Assembly (NCBI RefSeq): GCF_000763375.1
Contig: NZ_JPSY01000003.1
Location: 248,001-312,000, forward strand
Length of the DNA stretch: 64,000 bases
Origin: Microbacterium profundi
GTDB taxonomy: Bacteria > Actinomycetota > Actinomycetes > Actinomycetales > Microbacteriaceae
Reading direction: 5' to 3'
The translations under genes were made by a program, and so were the position numbers. Shown piece after piece: positions 50,087 to 64,000 of the stretch (the first letter of the stretch is position 1; every line of letters begins with the position of its first letter). The notes beneath the pieces were generated by a model. The model was not told the DNA's origin, made no database searches, and saw nothing but the letters and a program-made list of their open reading frames with translations.

Positions 50087-50362
50087 ATGAGGTCGGTGCG
50101 AACGAGCACGCGTGGGCGTGTACAGGGAGTCGGGTACCGGTGGTTCGCACAGGACGCGGCCGCGGCTCACGCCGTCACGGGCTGGGTGCGAAATCGCCGC
50201 GACGGGACGGTGGAAGCCGAGTTGCACGGGGCGGATGCTGACGTGCAGGCCGTCCTCGACGCGCTGAAGCAGGGGCCAGCGGGTGCGCAGGTCGACGAAG
50301 TGACGGTGACCGACGTGCCGGCGTCGTCGTCAGGAGGATTCGAGATCCGCGCGACCATCTGA
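50087..50362 (+). CDS. acyP: Acylphosphatase
   Basis: 91 residues, hydrolyses acyl phosphates. The loop GRVQGVGYRWFAQDAA holds the phosphate-binding Arg, and GWVRNRRDGTVEAELHG holds the catalytic Asn. A CATTGT stretch lies 6 nt before the ATG, possibly a weak leaderless -10. Divergent from the DUF4262 gene, convergent with ligA. Confidence 0.93.
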   Translation: MRSVRTSTRGRVQGVGYRWFAQDAAAAHAVTGWVRNRRDGTVEAELHGADADVQAVLDALKQGPAGAQVDEVTVTDVPASSSGGFEIRATI

Positions 50363-50428
50363 GACAGGTCCTTCCGCTCGAAACGGGCTGTGCCACTCCC
50401 TGTTTCGTGTGGTCGGTCCTGTTTCAGG

Positions 50429-52807
<2,379 letters not shown>

Positions 52808-52901
52808 CTATGAGCGGGCGCCGACATCAGAAGCGGCTCGCTCCCCCGTTTCGAGCTGCCCTCGGTCAACGACCCCGATACGCCTCGCTCGGAGAACAGC
52901 A

Positions 52902-53282
52902 CTAACTTCGGAGCGAAACGGCCAACCCTGTCCGAAGATGCTGCAGTTCTCCGGGTTTAGCGCGGTTTAGCGCCGGCTCGCGCCCTCCGCCGGCATGCGC
53001 TAGCGCTTTCATCAGGTCCACTCCGCACTCTGCATACGCCGAGATGAAGACTGCCGAAAGCGCATTCCACCAGGCCTCTGCCGACAAAGGCTCGCGGGTC
53101 ACCTCTGGCGTATGCCAGGGAATGCCGCTTTTCGGATTCCGCGCGAGTTCTGCCCTTTCCAGCTGAAGGATCAATCCGACGCCCAGCAAGACCTGCGTTG
53201 GCGCGTAGCCGAACGGCGCCGGCCGCGGTTTCGGCTCGCCTGCGGCTCGCTCAACCCGTTTCGTCTCGCTGCGCTCGCTCAA
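52902..53282 (-). CDS. Doubtful small hypothetical protein
   Basis: 126 codons. The central part (WWNALSAVFISAYAECGVDLMKAL) could be a real small helical protein, but the first 30 residues are repeat-derived (RSETKRVERAAGEPKPRP) and overlap the tandem repeat. I saw no clear ribosome site or family. It may be a chance frame in high-GC intergenic DNA. Confidence 0.3.
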   Translation of the reverse strand: MSERSETKRVERAAGEPKPRPAPFGYAPTQVLLGVGLILQLERAELARNPKSGIPWHTPEVTREPLSAEAWWNALSAVFISAYAECGVDLMKALAHAGGGREPALNRAKPGELQHLRTGLAVSLRS

Positions 53283-53492
53283 CGACCCGCGGGCTACGCT
53301 CGCTCAACCACCCGAGAGCTGCGCTCGCTCAACCACCCGAGAGCTGCGCTCGCTCAACCACCCGAGGGCTACGCTCGCTCAACGACCCGAGAGCTACGCG
53401 CGCTCAACGACCCGAGGGCTACGCTCGCTCAACGACCCGAGAGCTGCGCTCGCTCAACCACCCGAGAGCTGCGCTCGCTCAACCACCCGAGA
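53268..53492. repeat. Nine-unit 25-bp tandem repeat
   Basis: Nine near-identical 25-bp units, each a GCTRCGCTCGCTC block plus an AACSACCCGMGR block, run without spacers from 53268 to 53492. Small purine/pyrimidine variations show drift. The array lies between ligA and mnmA and just after the mnmA stop. It is not a CRISPR array, since there are no unique spacers. Confidence 0.9.
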
Positions 53493-53497
53493 GCGGC

Positions 53498-54595
53498 TCA
53501 CGCGTCGACCGGAACCGCCGAGACCGTCTTGTCGATCGTGAACTGCCCGAGCACGCGGGTGCCGATGTAGAGCACTGCCGTCTGCCCAGGGGCGACGCCG
53601 TCGAGTGGCACCTCCGGCACGACGCGAACCCCGTCGACCGTCACGTGAGCAGCAGCGGGCACCGGTTCGGAGTGCGCGCGGATCTGCACGTGGCACTCGA
53701 ACTCCGATGTCGTCGGCACAGCGCCCGCCCACGAGTACCGCTCTCCTGAGATCTCACCGATCGCCAGCGCTTCCTTGGGACCGACCACCACGGTGTTCGA
53801 CACCGGCCGCACCTCGAGCACGAACCGCGGTTTGCCGTCGGCTGCAGGGATTCCGAGCTTCAGTCCCTTGCGCTGTCCGACAGTGAACGCGTGCGCGCCC
53901 TCGTGCGAACCGATCACGGTGCCGGAACGGTCCAGGATCTCGCCCTGCTCCGCACCGACCTTCTCGGCCAACCATCCGCGCGTGTCTCCGTCGGGGATGA
54001 AGCAGATGTCGTGGCTGTCGGGCTTCTGCGCGACGCTGAGGCCGCGCTCGGCCGCCTCGGCACGCACGAGCGCCTTCGACGGCGTCGAGCCGAGCGGGAA
54101 ATAGGTGTGCGCGAGCTGCTCGGCGTTGAGCACGCCCAGCACGTACGACTGGTCCTTCGCGTTGTCCGATGCCCGATGCAGCTCGAGCCCCCCCTCGCCC
54201 TCGACGAGGGTCGCGTAGTGCCCGGTGCACACGGCATCGAAGCCGAGTTCGATCGCGCGCTCGAGGAGGGCGGCGAACTTGATCTTCTCGTTGCATCGCA
54301 TGCACGGGTTCGGCGTGCGGCCGGCCCGGTACTCGGAGATGAAGTCATCGATCACGTCGTCGCGGAAGCGCTCGGAGAAGTCCCAGACATAGAACGGGAT
54401 GCCGAGCTTGTCAGACGCCCTGCGCGCATCCATGGCGTCCTCGATCGTGCAGCACCCTCTGCTGCCGGTGCGCAGCGTGCCGCCGGCCCTGGAGAGCGCG
54501 AGATGCACCCCGGTGACGTCGTGTCCTGCCTCGACGGCGCGTGCCGCCGCAACGGCTGAGTCCACGCCACCGCTCATGGCCGCAAGAATTCGCAT
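53498..54595 (-). CDS. mnmA: tRNA-specific 2-thiouridylase MnmA
   Basis: 365 residues. PP-loop [11 protein letters not shown] (about 5-16) for ATP, catalytic Cys in [13 protein letters not shown] and second Cys in [16 protein letters not shown]. It thiolates U34 of tRNA Lys, Gln and Glu with sulfur from a cysteine desulfurase, and one is encoded immediately upstream. TAGACT (54607-54602) is 6 nt before the ATG, a leaderless pattern, so it may also have its own promoter. Confidence 0.95.
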   Translation of the reverse strand: MRILAAMSGGVDSAVAAARAVEAGHDVTGVHLALSRAGGTLRTGSRGCCTIEDAMDARRASDKLGIPFYVWDFSERFRDDVIDDFISEYRAGRTPNPCMRCNEKIKFAALLERAIELGFDAVCTGHYATLVEGEGGLELHRASDNAKDQSYVLGVLNAEQLAHTYFPLGSTPSKALVRAEAAERGLSVAQKPDSHDICFIPDGDTRGWLAEKVGAEQGEILDRSGTVIGSHEGAHAFTVGQRKGLKLGIPAADGKPRFVLEVRPVSNTVVVGPKEALAIGEISGERYSWAGAVPTTSEFECHVQIRAHSEPVPAAAHVTVDGVRVVPEVPLDGVAPGQTAVLYIGTRVLGQFTIDKTVSAVPVDA

Positions 54596-54617
54596 TGGTA
54601 CAGTCTACGAGCGTGAC

Positions 54618-54637
54618 GCTTCGGCAGGCTCAGTGAG
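54618..54637. repeat. REP-like repeat, copy 2, at the desulfurase stop codon
   Basis: GCTTCGGCAGGCTCAGTGAG, 15 of 16 core bases shared with 43150-43165. The repeat supplies the stop codon of the cysteine desulfurase (54632-54630). Confidence 0.55.
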
Positions 54638-55814
54638 CGCTCAGTTTTCCGGATGCTCGCGCGTACGCATCGGCGATCGCCCCGAGCACCGCGTCGACCT
54701 CGGCGTCGGTCGAGGTGCGCCCGAGCGTGAAGCGCAGAACGCTGCGCGCATCCCGCTCCCCGCGGCCCATCGCCATCACGACGTGTGACGGCTCGGCGAC
54801 GCCGGCCTGGCAGGCGGAGCCGGTGGATGCCGCGACCCCGGCGACATCGAGCAGGAAGAGCAGGCTCTCTCCCACTGCCCCCGGAAAAAGCATGTGCACG
54901 TTGTTCGGGAGACGGTCGACCGGATCGCCGAGAAGTTCTGCCGACGGCACAGCGGTGCGGATGCCGTCGATCAGACGATCACGCAGTGCCGTGAGCCGCG
55001 CTCCCTCGGTTTCGCGCTCCGCCTCGGCGAGCTCCAGTGCGACCGCGAAGGCAGCAGCACCTGCGACGTCCTGCGTTCCGGCGCGGAGCCCTCGTTGCTG
55101 CGCACCTCCGTGCAGCAGACGGGTGAGCTTGGCCGTACGTGCGACGACGAGCGCGCCGACACCCACCGGGGCGCCGATCTTGTGCCCCGCGACGCTCATC
55201 GCGACCAGACCGACGCCCGCGCCGGCATCCGCTCGAAGGTCCCGGAACGACAGCGCCACATGTCCGAAGGCGCCTACTGCGTCCAAGTGCAACGGCACAC
55301 GAGCCGCCGCCGCCGCGCCCGCGAGAGCGGCGGCATCGTTGATCGTGCCCACTTCGTTGTTCGCGACGAGCGCCGTGGCCAGTGCAGCCCGCTCGTATGC
55401 TGCGCCGGCCAAGGCGCGTGCGAACGCATCCGCCTCGATGCGCCCGGCCGCGGTCAGCGGTACCCGACGCAACACGGCGCCTTCGGCCGCAAGAGCACCG
55501 GCCGTGTCCATGCTCGCGTGGTGCTCGCCGTCCGGCAGCACGATGATCTCGGCATCCGCCTCCCGCGCATCCCAGAGCCCGCGCAGGGCCGTATTGATCG
55601 ACTCGGTGCCGCCAGAGGTCAACACGACCTCAATGGGGTCGCACCCCAGCACCGCGGCGATCCGCTCGCGCGACTCTTCGAGCAGCCTGCGGGCATCCTG
55701 ACCCGCGCCGTGGGTCGATGACGCGTTGCCGACGACTTCCGTGGCATCCAGCCAGGCATCGCGCGCCTCAGGGCGCAGCGGCGTGGTCGCAGCGTGATCG
55801 AGATAGAACCTCAT
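54630..55814 (-). CDS. Cysteine desulfurase (class V aminotransferase)
   Basis: 394 residues. PLP-Lys in SVAGHKIGAPVG, ASSTHGAGQ and the catalytic Cys loop GSACQAGVAEPSH. It takes sulfur from cysteine to give an enzyme persulfide, here probably for MnmA, whose gene follows 34 bp downstream on the same strand. No iron-sulfur scaffold genes are nearby. The stop codon lies in the REP-like repeat. Confidence 0.93.
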   Translation of the reverse strand: MRFYLDHAATTPLRPEARDAWLDATEVVGNASSTHGAGQDARRLLEESRERIAAVLGCDPIEVVLTSGGTESINTALRGLWDAREADAEIIVLPDGEHHASMDTAGALAAEGAVLRRVPLTAAGRIEADAFARALAGAAYERAALATALVANNEVGTINDAAALAGAAAAARVPLHLDAVGAFGHVALSFRDLRADAGAGVGLVAMSVAGHKIGAPVGVGALVVARTAKLTRLLHGGAQQRGLRAGTQDVAGAAAFAVALELAEAERETEGARLTALRDRLIDGIRTAVPSAELLGDPVDRLPNNVHMLFPGAVGESLLFLLDVAGVAASTGSACQAGVAEPSHVVMAMGRGERDARSVLRFTLGRTSTDAEVDAVLGAIADAYARASGKLSAH

Positions 55815-55906
55815 CCCTCAACTCTCCCCCATTTCTCGCGACACGGCACATGGAACTGAGTACGCGCTGTCATGAGACTGCAACACATCCCGCCTAATGT
55901 GTACTC

Positions 55907-57976
<2,070 letters not shown>

Positions 57977-58039
57977 CGCTGCCCGGACACGGCATGGTGG
58001 CGGGTGTCGAGTCTCGTCGCGGCGGGGTACATTCAGGGT

Positions 58040-60154
58040 GTGGCTGCACGTTCTGGCAATCGTCCCGCGGCGCTTCGAAGCCCCGCACAGATCCCCCTGC
58101 GGCCCCGTGCCGCGGATGAACGAGAGGTCACGGTACGCACCGGGGTGAAGGATGCTCCGGCGCACCTCACGCAGACGCTCACCGGGCGCATCCCGCTCGC
58201 GGATGCGACCCCGGCCGCGCCGGGTGGGTTCCCTGCCAAGGCCTTCGTCGGCGAAGTGGTGCCTTTCCGGGTCGTCGCGTTCCGCGAGGGCCACGATCGG
58301 ATCGGCGTGCATGTGCGTCTTACGGCGCCGAACGGCGAGGAGAGTCTGCACCGCCTGGCGGCACTTCACGACGGCACCGACTCCTGGCGCACCGAGATCG
58401 CGCTCGATGTGCAGGGACTGTGGCGGTACCGGTTCGAGGCTTTCGCGGACGATCACGCCACCTGGGCCCACGCCGCTGCGGTGAAGATCGCGGCAGAAGT
58501 CGACGTGGAGGTGATGGCCGCCCTCGGCCGGGAGCTGTTCACGCGCGCCGCGGGCGAGAAGGCCAGGCCCGCGGCAGAGCGCGCGCGTCTCAGAGCGGTC
58601 GCCGCGACGCTCACCGGGGCGGATGCCGCCACCGCACTGTCGGTCGCCACGGATCCAGGCCTCGCCGCGCTGTTCGCCGCCAGGCCGCTCGCCTCGCTCA
58701 CCTCGGCCTCCGCCGAGCAGACGCTGGTCGTCGAGCGGACCACCGCGGGCGTGGGCGCATGGTACGAGTTCTTCCCTCGCTCGGAGGGAGCGAAGCGCAA
58801 GGCCGATGGCACGATCAGGAGCGGCACGTTCCGCACCGCGGCGAAGCGCCTTCCGGGCGTCGCCGCCATGGGCTTCGACGTGCTCTACCTGCCACCGATC
58901 CACCCGATCGGCAGAACGCACCGCAAGGGACCGAACAACGCCCTGGATGCCGCGCCCGCAGACCCTGGTTCGCCCTGGGCGATCGGGGCAGCAGAGGGCG
59001 GACACGATGCAGTGCATCCGGATCTCGGCACTCCGGCGGACTTCCGATTCTTCGTGCGCGAGGCGCGGAAGGTCGGTCTCGAGGTCGCTCTCGACCTGGC
59101 GCTGCAGGCCTCCCCCGATCATCCGTGGGTCACCTCCCACCCCGAGTGGTTCACGACCCTTCCCGACGGGACCATCGCCTACGCCGAGAACCCGCCGAAG
59201 AAGTATCAGGACATCTATCCGCTGAACTTCGATGGCGACCCCGACGGGCTCTCGACCGAGGTGCTGCGCATCGTCGAGCACTGGGTGTCGCAGGGCGTGT
59301 CGATCTTCCGCGTGGACAACCCGCACACCAAGCCGCTCCGGTTCTGGGAGTGGCTCATCGCTCGCGTGACCGCGGCGCATCCCGACGTCGTGTTCCTCGC
59401 AGAGGCGTTCACCCGGCCGGCCCCGCTACGGGGCCTGGCTGCGGCAGGCTTCCAGCAGAGCTACACGTACTTCACGTGGCGCAACACGAAGCGCGAACTC
59501 GAGGACTTCCTCACCGGGCTCGCCACTGGGACGGCGGACTTCCTCCGCCCGAACCTGTTCGTGAACACCCCCGATATCCTCACCGAGTATCTGCAGTTCG
59601 GCGGTCGGGCCGCGTACCGCATCCGGGCGGCCATCGCCGCGACCGCAGCCCCGACCTACGGTGTGTACGCCGGTTTCGAACTGTACGAGAACGTCGCGCG
59701 TCCGGGGTCCGAGGAGAACATCGACAACGAGAAGTACGAGTACAAGCTGCGCGACTTCGCCGCTGCTGAGGCATCCGGCGATTCGCTCGCTCCTTTCCTC
59801 CGGCGACTGAATGAGATCCGTGCAGCCCATCCGGCTCTGCGGCAGCTGCGCAACCTCAGGGTGCACTGGAGCGACGACGACAGCATCCTGGTGTACTCCA
59901 AGCATCTCGACGCCGCGTTCACCGGCACCGGGTCCTCCGACACGATCATCGTCGTCGTCAACGTCGATCCCCACTCGGTGCGTGAGACCACCGTGCACGT
60001 GGACACATCGGCGTGGGGCGTCGACGGCGGTACCGAGTACGAGGTCGAGGATCTCGTCACCGGCGCGGTATGGACCTGGTCCGATCACAACTTCGTCAGA
60101 CTCGACGCCTTCGTCGAGCCGGTGCACATCCTCAAGGTGAAGGAGCGGTCATGA
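58040..60154 (+). CDS. glgE: Alpha-1,4-glucan:maltose-1-phosphate maltosyltransferase GlgE
   Basis: 704 residues of the GH13_3 family. Maltose-1-phosphate is transferred to a growing glucan. N-terminal domain, catalytic barrel with DVLYLPPIHPIG, the nucleophile in FRVDNPHTKP and acid in VFLAEAFTRP. GTG at 58040 follows TACATT (58028-58033) by 6 nt, so an earlier start at 58004 is unlikely. The stop overlaps glgB (ATGA). Confidence 0.94.
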   Translation: MAARSGNRPAALRSPAQIPLRPRAADEREVTVRTGVKDAPAHLTQTLTGRIPLADATPAAPGGFPAKAFVGEVVPFRVVAFREGHDRIGVHVRLTAPNGEESLHRLAALHDGTDSWRTEIALDVQGLWRYRFEAFADDHATWAHAAAVKIAAEVDVEVMAALGRELFTRAAGEKARPAAERARLRAVAATLTGADAATALSVATDPGLAALFAARPLASLTSASAEQTLVVERTTAGVGAWYEFFPRSEGAKRKADGTIRSGTFRTAAKRLPGVAAMGFDVLYLPPIHPIGRTHRKGPNNALDAAPADPGSPWAIGAAEGGHDAVHPDLGTPADFRFFVREARKVGLEVALDLALQASPDHPWVTSHPEWFTTLPDGTIAYAENPPKKYQDIYPLNFDGDPDGLSTEVLRIVEHWVSQGVSIFRVDNPHTKPLRFWEWLIARVTAAHPDVVFLAEAFTRPAPLRGLAAAGFQQSYTYFTWRNTKRELEDFLTGLATGTADFLRPNLFVNTPDILTEYLQFGGRAAYRIRAAIAATAAPTYGVYAGFELYENVARPGSEENIDNEKYEYKLRDFAAAEASGDSLAPFLRRLNEIRAAHPALRQLRNLRVHWSDDDSILVYSKHLDAAFTGTGSSDTIIVVVNVDPHSVRETTVHVDTSAWGVDGGTEYEVEDLVTGAVWTWSDHNFVRLDAFVEPVHILKVKERS

Positions 60155-62349
60155 ACTACATCGAGGACGTCGTCGCATCACACGACTGGGAAGCCGTCGC
60201 GGCAGGTGCGCATCACGCTCCGCACGACGTGCTCGGGGCGCACCCGATGAAGGACGCGACCGGCCGCACCCGCACCACGATCCGCGTGCGACGTCCGCTG
60301 GCGGAGAGAGTGGATGCCGTCTTCAGCGACGACACGCGCCTGACGCTCGTCCATGCCGAGCACGGCATATGGGAGGGGCAGCACGACGGATCACCCGTTC
60401 CGTATCGGATCGCCACGGTATACGAAGGCCAGGACGAGCAGGTGGCAGGCGACCCCTACCGCCATCTTCCGACCGTCGGCGACCTCGACCTGCACCTGAT
60501 CGCCGAAGGCCGCCATGAGCGCCTCTGGGAGGTTCTGGGTGCGAACGTGCATCTGCTCGACGGTGAGATCGGAGTGTCGTTCGCCGTCTGGGCCCCCAAT
60601 GCCCGGGCCGTCCGGGTGGTGGGCGAGCACAACGGCTGGAGTGGCGAGGGCCACAGCATGCGTTCGATGGGCGTGAGCGGGCTCTGGGAGCTGTTCATCC
60701 CGGACCTCAGCCCTGGAGCGCTCTACAAGTACGAGATCCTGACGCGTGACGGTCGCTGGATCCTCAAGGCGGATCCGATGGCGCGCCGCACGCAGGTCCC
60801 GCCGCTGACGGCATCGGTCGTCCCGTTCTCCGCGTATTCGTGGCAGGACGGCGCCTGGATGACCCGGCGCGCGGCGACGCATGCCGTCGCACAGCCGATG
60901 TCGATCTACGAAGTGCACCTCGGCTCCTGGCGCAACGGACTGGGATACCGTGAGATCGCCGACCCGCTCATCGACCATGTGCTGGAGACCGGGTTCACGC
61001 ATGTCGAGTTCATGCCGCTCGCCGAGCATCCGTTCGGCGGCTCCTGGGGCTATCAGGTGAGCGGATACTATGCGCCGACAGCGCGCTTCGGGACGCCGGA
61101 CGACCTGCGCTATCTCGTCGATCGCCTGCACCAGGCCGGCATCGGTGTCATCCTCGACTGGGTGCCTGGCCACTTCCCGAAGGATGACTTCGCACTCGCC
61201 CGTTTCGACGGCCTGCCCGTGTACGAGCATCCGGATCCGCGCCGCGGAGAGCATCAGGACTGGGGCACGCTGATCTTCGACTACGGTCGCCCTGAAGTGC
61301 GCGGCTTCCTCGTCGCGAACGCGCTGTACTGGTTCGATCAGTTCCACATCGACGGCCTCCGCGTCGACGCAGTCGCCTCGATACTCTACCTCGACTACTC
61401 GCGACAGGACGGCGAGTGGGAGCCGAACATCCACGGCGGTCGGGAGAATCTCGAAGCGATCCGCTTCCTTCAGGAGGTCAACGCGACCGCGTACCGGGCC
61501 CACCCTGGGATCGTGATGATCGCGGAGGAGTCGACCAGTTTCCCGGGGGTCACCGGTCCCACCGATCACGCGGGGCTCGGGTTCGGGTTCAAGTGGAACA
61601 TGGGCTGGATGAACGACTCGCTGCAGTACATCGCGCGCGACCCGATGTATCGTGCGCACCACGAGGGCGAGATGACGTTCTCGTTCGTGTACGCCTTCGG
61701 CGAGAACTACCTGCTCCCGATCAGCCACGACGAAGTCGTGCACGGCAAGGGCAGTCTGCTGTCGAAGATGCCTGGCGATCACGCGCACAAGCTCTCGAAC
61801 GTGCGTGCCTATCTCGCGTACATGTGGGGGCACCCTGGCAAGAACCTGCTGTTCATGGGTCAGGAGTTCGGACAGCTCGCGGAGTGGTCCGAGTCCAGGC
61901 AGCTGGATTGGTGGCTCCTCGATCAACCGTCGCATGCGCAGCTGCAGCACTTCGTGGCCGAGATGAACGGCGCCTACCGCGCCAGCGCTCCGCTGTGGGA
62001 ACGAGACGGCGACAGCACGCGCTTCCGTCGCCTCGGCGCACCGTCGTGGGATCCGAACGTGATCGCCTTCGAACGCCGTGACGAACACGGCGGCCGCATC
62101 GTGGTGATCAGCAACTTCGCCGGTGTCGAACGCGCCGGACTCCCGCTGCACCTGCCGGTGCAGGGCGTGTGGGACGAGATCCTCAACACGGATGCCGTGG
62201 AGTTCGGCGGCTCCGGGATCGGCAACTACGGCCGCATCGCCGCGCATGTCGACGGCGAGCACGGCACTCCGACGACGAAGATCACCCTGCCTGCACTGTC
62301 GACGATCTGGCTGCGATACCGCGCGGAGCGACTAGAACAGCAGCGATGA
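60151..62349 (+). CDS. glgB: 1,4-alpha-glucan branching enzyme GlgB
   Basis: 732 residues: two N-terminal CBM48-like modules, then the GH13_9 barrel with GLRVDAVASILYLDYSR (nucleophile), MIAEESTSFPGVT (acid) and LLPISHDEVVHGKG. It makes alpha-1,6 branches using GlgE product. ATGA overlap with glgE shows translational coupling. The end overlaps that of the convergent thioredoxin-TPR gene by 18 bp. Confidence 0.95.
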   Translation: MNYIEDVVASHDWEAVAAGAHHAPHDVLGAHPMKDATGRTRTTIRVRRPLAERVDAVFSDDTRLTLVHAEHGIWEGQHDGSPVPYRIATVYEGQDEQVAGDPYRHLPTVGDLDLHLIAEGRHERLWEVLGANVHLLDGEIGVSFAVWAPNARAVRVVGEHNGWSGEGHSMRSMGVSGLWELFIPDLSPGALYKYEILTRDGRWILKADPMARRTQVPPLTASVVPFSAYSWQDGAWMTRRAATHAVAQPMSIYEVHLGSWRNGLGYREIADPLIDHVLETGFTHVEFMPLAEHPFGGSWGYQVSGYYAPTARFGTPDDLRYLVDRLHQAGIGVILDWVPGHFPKDDFALARFDGLPVYEHPDPRRGEHQDWGTLIFDYGRPEVRGFLVANALYWFDQFHIDGLRVDAVASILYLDYSRQDGEWEPNIHGGRENLEAIRFLQEVNATAYRAHPGIVMIAEESTSFPGVTGPTDHAGLGFGFKWNMGWMNDSLQYIARDPMYRAHHEGEMTFSFVYAFGENYLLPISHDEVVHGKGSLLSKMPGDHAHKLSNVRAYLAYMWGHPGKNLLFMGQEFGQLAEWSESRQLDWWLLDQPSHAQLQHFVAEMNGAYRASAPLWERDGDSTRFRRLGAPSWDPNVIAFERRDEHGGRIVVISNFAGVERAGLPLHLPVQGVWDEILNTDAVEFGGSGIGNYGRIAAHVDGEHGTPTTKITLPALSTIWLRYRAERLEQQR

Positions 62350-63291
62350 GAGGCGGTTGCGCGCCGCGATCACCCGAGCATCGCCGGTGCCGATGAGCCC
62401 GAACAGTTCGACGAGGCGCTCCCGCACCGGGGCGCGCTCGTCGGACGGCAGGGCCGCGAAGAGATCGAGCAGTCTTCCGAACGCGTCGTCCACGTGGCCA
62501 CCGGAGATATCGAGGTCGGCGACGGCGAACTGCGCCTGCACGTCGAGCGGTGCAGCAGCTGCGGCCGCCCGCGCCTGCTGAAGATCGAGGCCCTGCACGC
62601 GATCGAGCAGCCGCACCTGGCCGAGTCCTGCGCGAGCGTCCTCGTCGCGCGGGTTCTCCGCGAGCGCCTTCTCGTAGGCGGTGATGGCCGCCGGGAAGTC
62701 ACCCGCCTCGATCGCCGCGAACGCCTCCGCGTGCAGAGGCGGCAGCGGAGCCTCTTGCGGCTCCTCCGCGTCATCGGCACCCGGTTCCCCTGAGTCGGCC
62801 GCAGCGCCCGCGACTGATCCGGTGACACCGTTCTGGGCGGCCACCTGCAGCAGCTGATCGAACACCTGACGCACCTGCTCCTCGGGAACCGCACCGGTGA
62901 ACATCGGTACCGGCTGCCCGGCGATCAGGGCGACGACCATCGGAATGGACTGCGCGCGGAAGCTCTGCGCGAGCTGCGGATTCGCATCCACGTCGACTTT
63001 GGCGAGCACGACACGTCCGCCGAGCTCCGTGACGACCTTCTCGAGGATCGGGCTGAGCTGCTTGCAGGGCCCGCACCATTCGGCCCACAGGTCGACGACG
63101 ATCGGCACGGTGCGCGAGAGCTCCATGATCTGGCCGAACGTGGCGTCCGTGACATCGACGATGAATCCGCCCGCGGCTGGAGTCTCGGCGCCCGCCGGTG
63201 CCGGCGAGGCGTCGGCGGGAGGCGCCGGTCGGTTGCGCAGGCTCGAGAGGTCGACGGCGCCACGAAGGGCGGCTGGTGAGATGTCGCTCAT
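62332..63291 (-). CDS. Thioredoxin-TPR co-chaperone-like protein (CnoX-like)
   Basis: 319 residues. A Pro/Ala-rich N-terminus, a thioredoxin fold (about 50-155) with WAEWCGPCKQLSP and the cis-Pro segment SIPMVVAL, an acidic linker, then a C-terminal TPR-like helical region (about 210-319). Similar to YbbN/CnoX, which holds client proteins for chaperones under oxidative stress. The ATG overlaps the stop of the upstream gene (ATGA). Confidence 0.88.
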   Translation of the reverse strand: MSDISPAALRGAVDLSSLRNRPAPPADASPAPAGAETPAAGGFIVDVTDATFGQIMELSRTVPIVVDLWAEWCGPCKQLSPILEKVVTELGGRVVLAKVDVDANPQLAQSFRAQSIPMVVALIAGQPVPMFTGAVPEEQVRQVFDQLLQVAAQNGVTGSVAGAAADSGEPGADDAEEPQEAPLPPLHAEAFAAIEAGDFPAAITAYEKALAENPRDEDARAGLGQVRLLDRVQGLDLQQARAAAAAAPLDVQAQFAVADLDISGGHVDDAFGRLLDLFAALPSDERAPVRERLVELFGLIGTGDARVIAARNRLSSLLF

Positions 63292-64000
63292 TGGATCACT
63301 TCCACGTTGAGGATGTCTTGACGCACGGCGAGGAGGCGGATCTGCTCCGATGACCCCTGGGCGGGCACCGAGAAGAACAGCTGGAGTCCATATGTGGTCA
63401 CGACGCCCTTGGCAGCCTCCTCGACCCCAGTGAGCGTCTTCGCTTCGGGGTTCTCCCCGAACTTGATCACCGCGTCCGTCGACGTCGGCGCGATGGTCTC
63501 GCTGTCGACCATCGACACGGCCACGATCGCTCCGCTGTCCAGCGTCGCCAAGGCCACGGCGGGCTGGTCGGCCGGCACGATGTCGAACGCTGTGCTCGAG
63601 GTCTCGGCGGCGCCGTTGTCCACGAGCGACTGCGTGACGGCCGCGCGGCTCGCCGAGATGGAGTCCGCCAGCGTGATGCTCACCGGATCGAACAGCGAAC
63701 GGAACTCGCTCTTCTCGCCGCTGTCCACCACATCCGCGAAGGCCGTCGCGAGCTCTTCGGGTGCGAGTGCGAGGAACGCGGATGCGTTCTCCGTGATGAG
63801 GCTGGTCCCCAGCCATGCGGGGGCGAGCTCCGGCACCTCGGCAGAAGCCTGCATCTCGGCGACGTTGGCGACCTGGTAGTTCGACCACGGATCGGCCTGC
63901 GTCATGGTGAGGATGACCGGTGGCACAGTGTCGTCGCTCTTGCTCTTGCTGAGCGCGAGAACGGTGCGCGGCCACTCGTCCGTCGCCTGAGGCAGGAGCA
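63288..64000 (-). CDS. Unknown protein (3' part only)
   Basis: The last 236 codons of a gene that begins outside the window. The reading frame stays open to the edge with residues LLPQATDEWPRTVLALSKSK before the first internal start (GTG at 63926). The domain reads mostly alpha/beta (TQADPWSNYQVANVAEM) with Val/Ala-rich beta strands. No motif is recognised. It is translationally coupled to the CnoX-like gene. Confidence 0.7.
   Translation of the reverse strand, partial: LLPQATDEWPRTVLALSKSKSDDTVPPVILTMTQADPWSNYQVANVAEMQASAEVPELAPAWLGTSLITENASAFLALAPEELATAFADVVDSGEKSEFRSLFDPVSITLADSISASRAAVTQSLVDNGAAETSSTAFDIVPADQPAVALATLDSGAIVAVSMVDSETIAPTSTDAVIKFGENPEAKTLTGVEEAAKGVVTTYGLQLFFSVPAQGSSEQIRLLAVRQDILNVEVIQ

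Noticed and set aside
53268..53492. Possible CRISPR array
   Set aside because: Units run head to tail with no unique spacers, and no cas genes are near.

Overview
The window is 64 kb of GC-rich chromosome from an actinobacterium, most likely Microbacteriaceae and probably Microbacterium-like. This is an inference. It rests on actinobacterial hallmarks: GlgE glycogen pathway genes, a clpS-DUF2017 pair, a TrHbO-type globin, GatCAB amidotransferase, RpiB with an active-site glutamate, GTG starts, and many leaderless promoters (TANNNT 5-7 nt before the start codon). No rRNA or species-specific marker is present.

Region 1 (1-21.7 kb) is core chromosome. It holds a partial gamma-carbonic-anhydrase-like gene, Dps, an O-acyltransferase, an amidohydrolase with a PaiB-like flavoprotein, a sodium/amino-acid symporter, a Nei-like glycosylase with rpiB, and coproporphyrin ferrochelatase divergent from pepN. 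An mscS-glbO-flavoprotein operon with ATGA overlaps follows, then thioesterases, ettA, a lipoprotein and ssb. Last come a small protein behind a LexA-like box, tRNA-Arg(TCT), orn and tRNA-His(GTG).

Region 2 (about 21.74-37.4 kb) begins just after tRNA-His and reads as an accessory island. A CsoR/CstR-family repressor lacking the copper-binding histidine faces an operon of two Cys-rich mini-proteins, a persulfide dioxygenase-rhodanese, a TauE exporter, a rhodanese lipoprotein, thioredoxin and a DUF2892 membrane protein. Two near-palindromic operators lie between them. A third copy of the operator drives DUF302, SHOCT and multicopper oxidase genes, so the two blocks look like one reactive-sulfur (possibly copper-linked) regulon. 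Decayed ctaG and DUF2243 remnants lie between them. Then come PAP2, PepSY, DedA and a two-component system with two copies of an 18-bp palindrome, an HTH element protein, and merA divergent from merR. Two hairpins of matching geometry and unrelated sequence (21744-21802 and 35183-35243) bracket most of this region.

Region 3 (37.5-55.9 kb) is core again: LysE exporter, metallopeptidase-clpS-DUF2017 operon, nucleoside-kinase-like gene, GerW-like gene, dinB, gatCAB, an acyl-CoA ligase and a DEAD-box helicase. A VapBC-type module, DUF4262, acylphosphatase, ligA, a nine-unit 25-bp tandem repeat, mnmA and its cysteine desulfurase follow.

Region 4 (55.9-64 kb) holds glgX, glgE and glgB, then a convergent thioredoxin-TPR protein and a partial unknown gene. 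Glycogen branching, debranching and the maltosyltransferase step are therefore encoded side by side.
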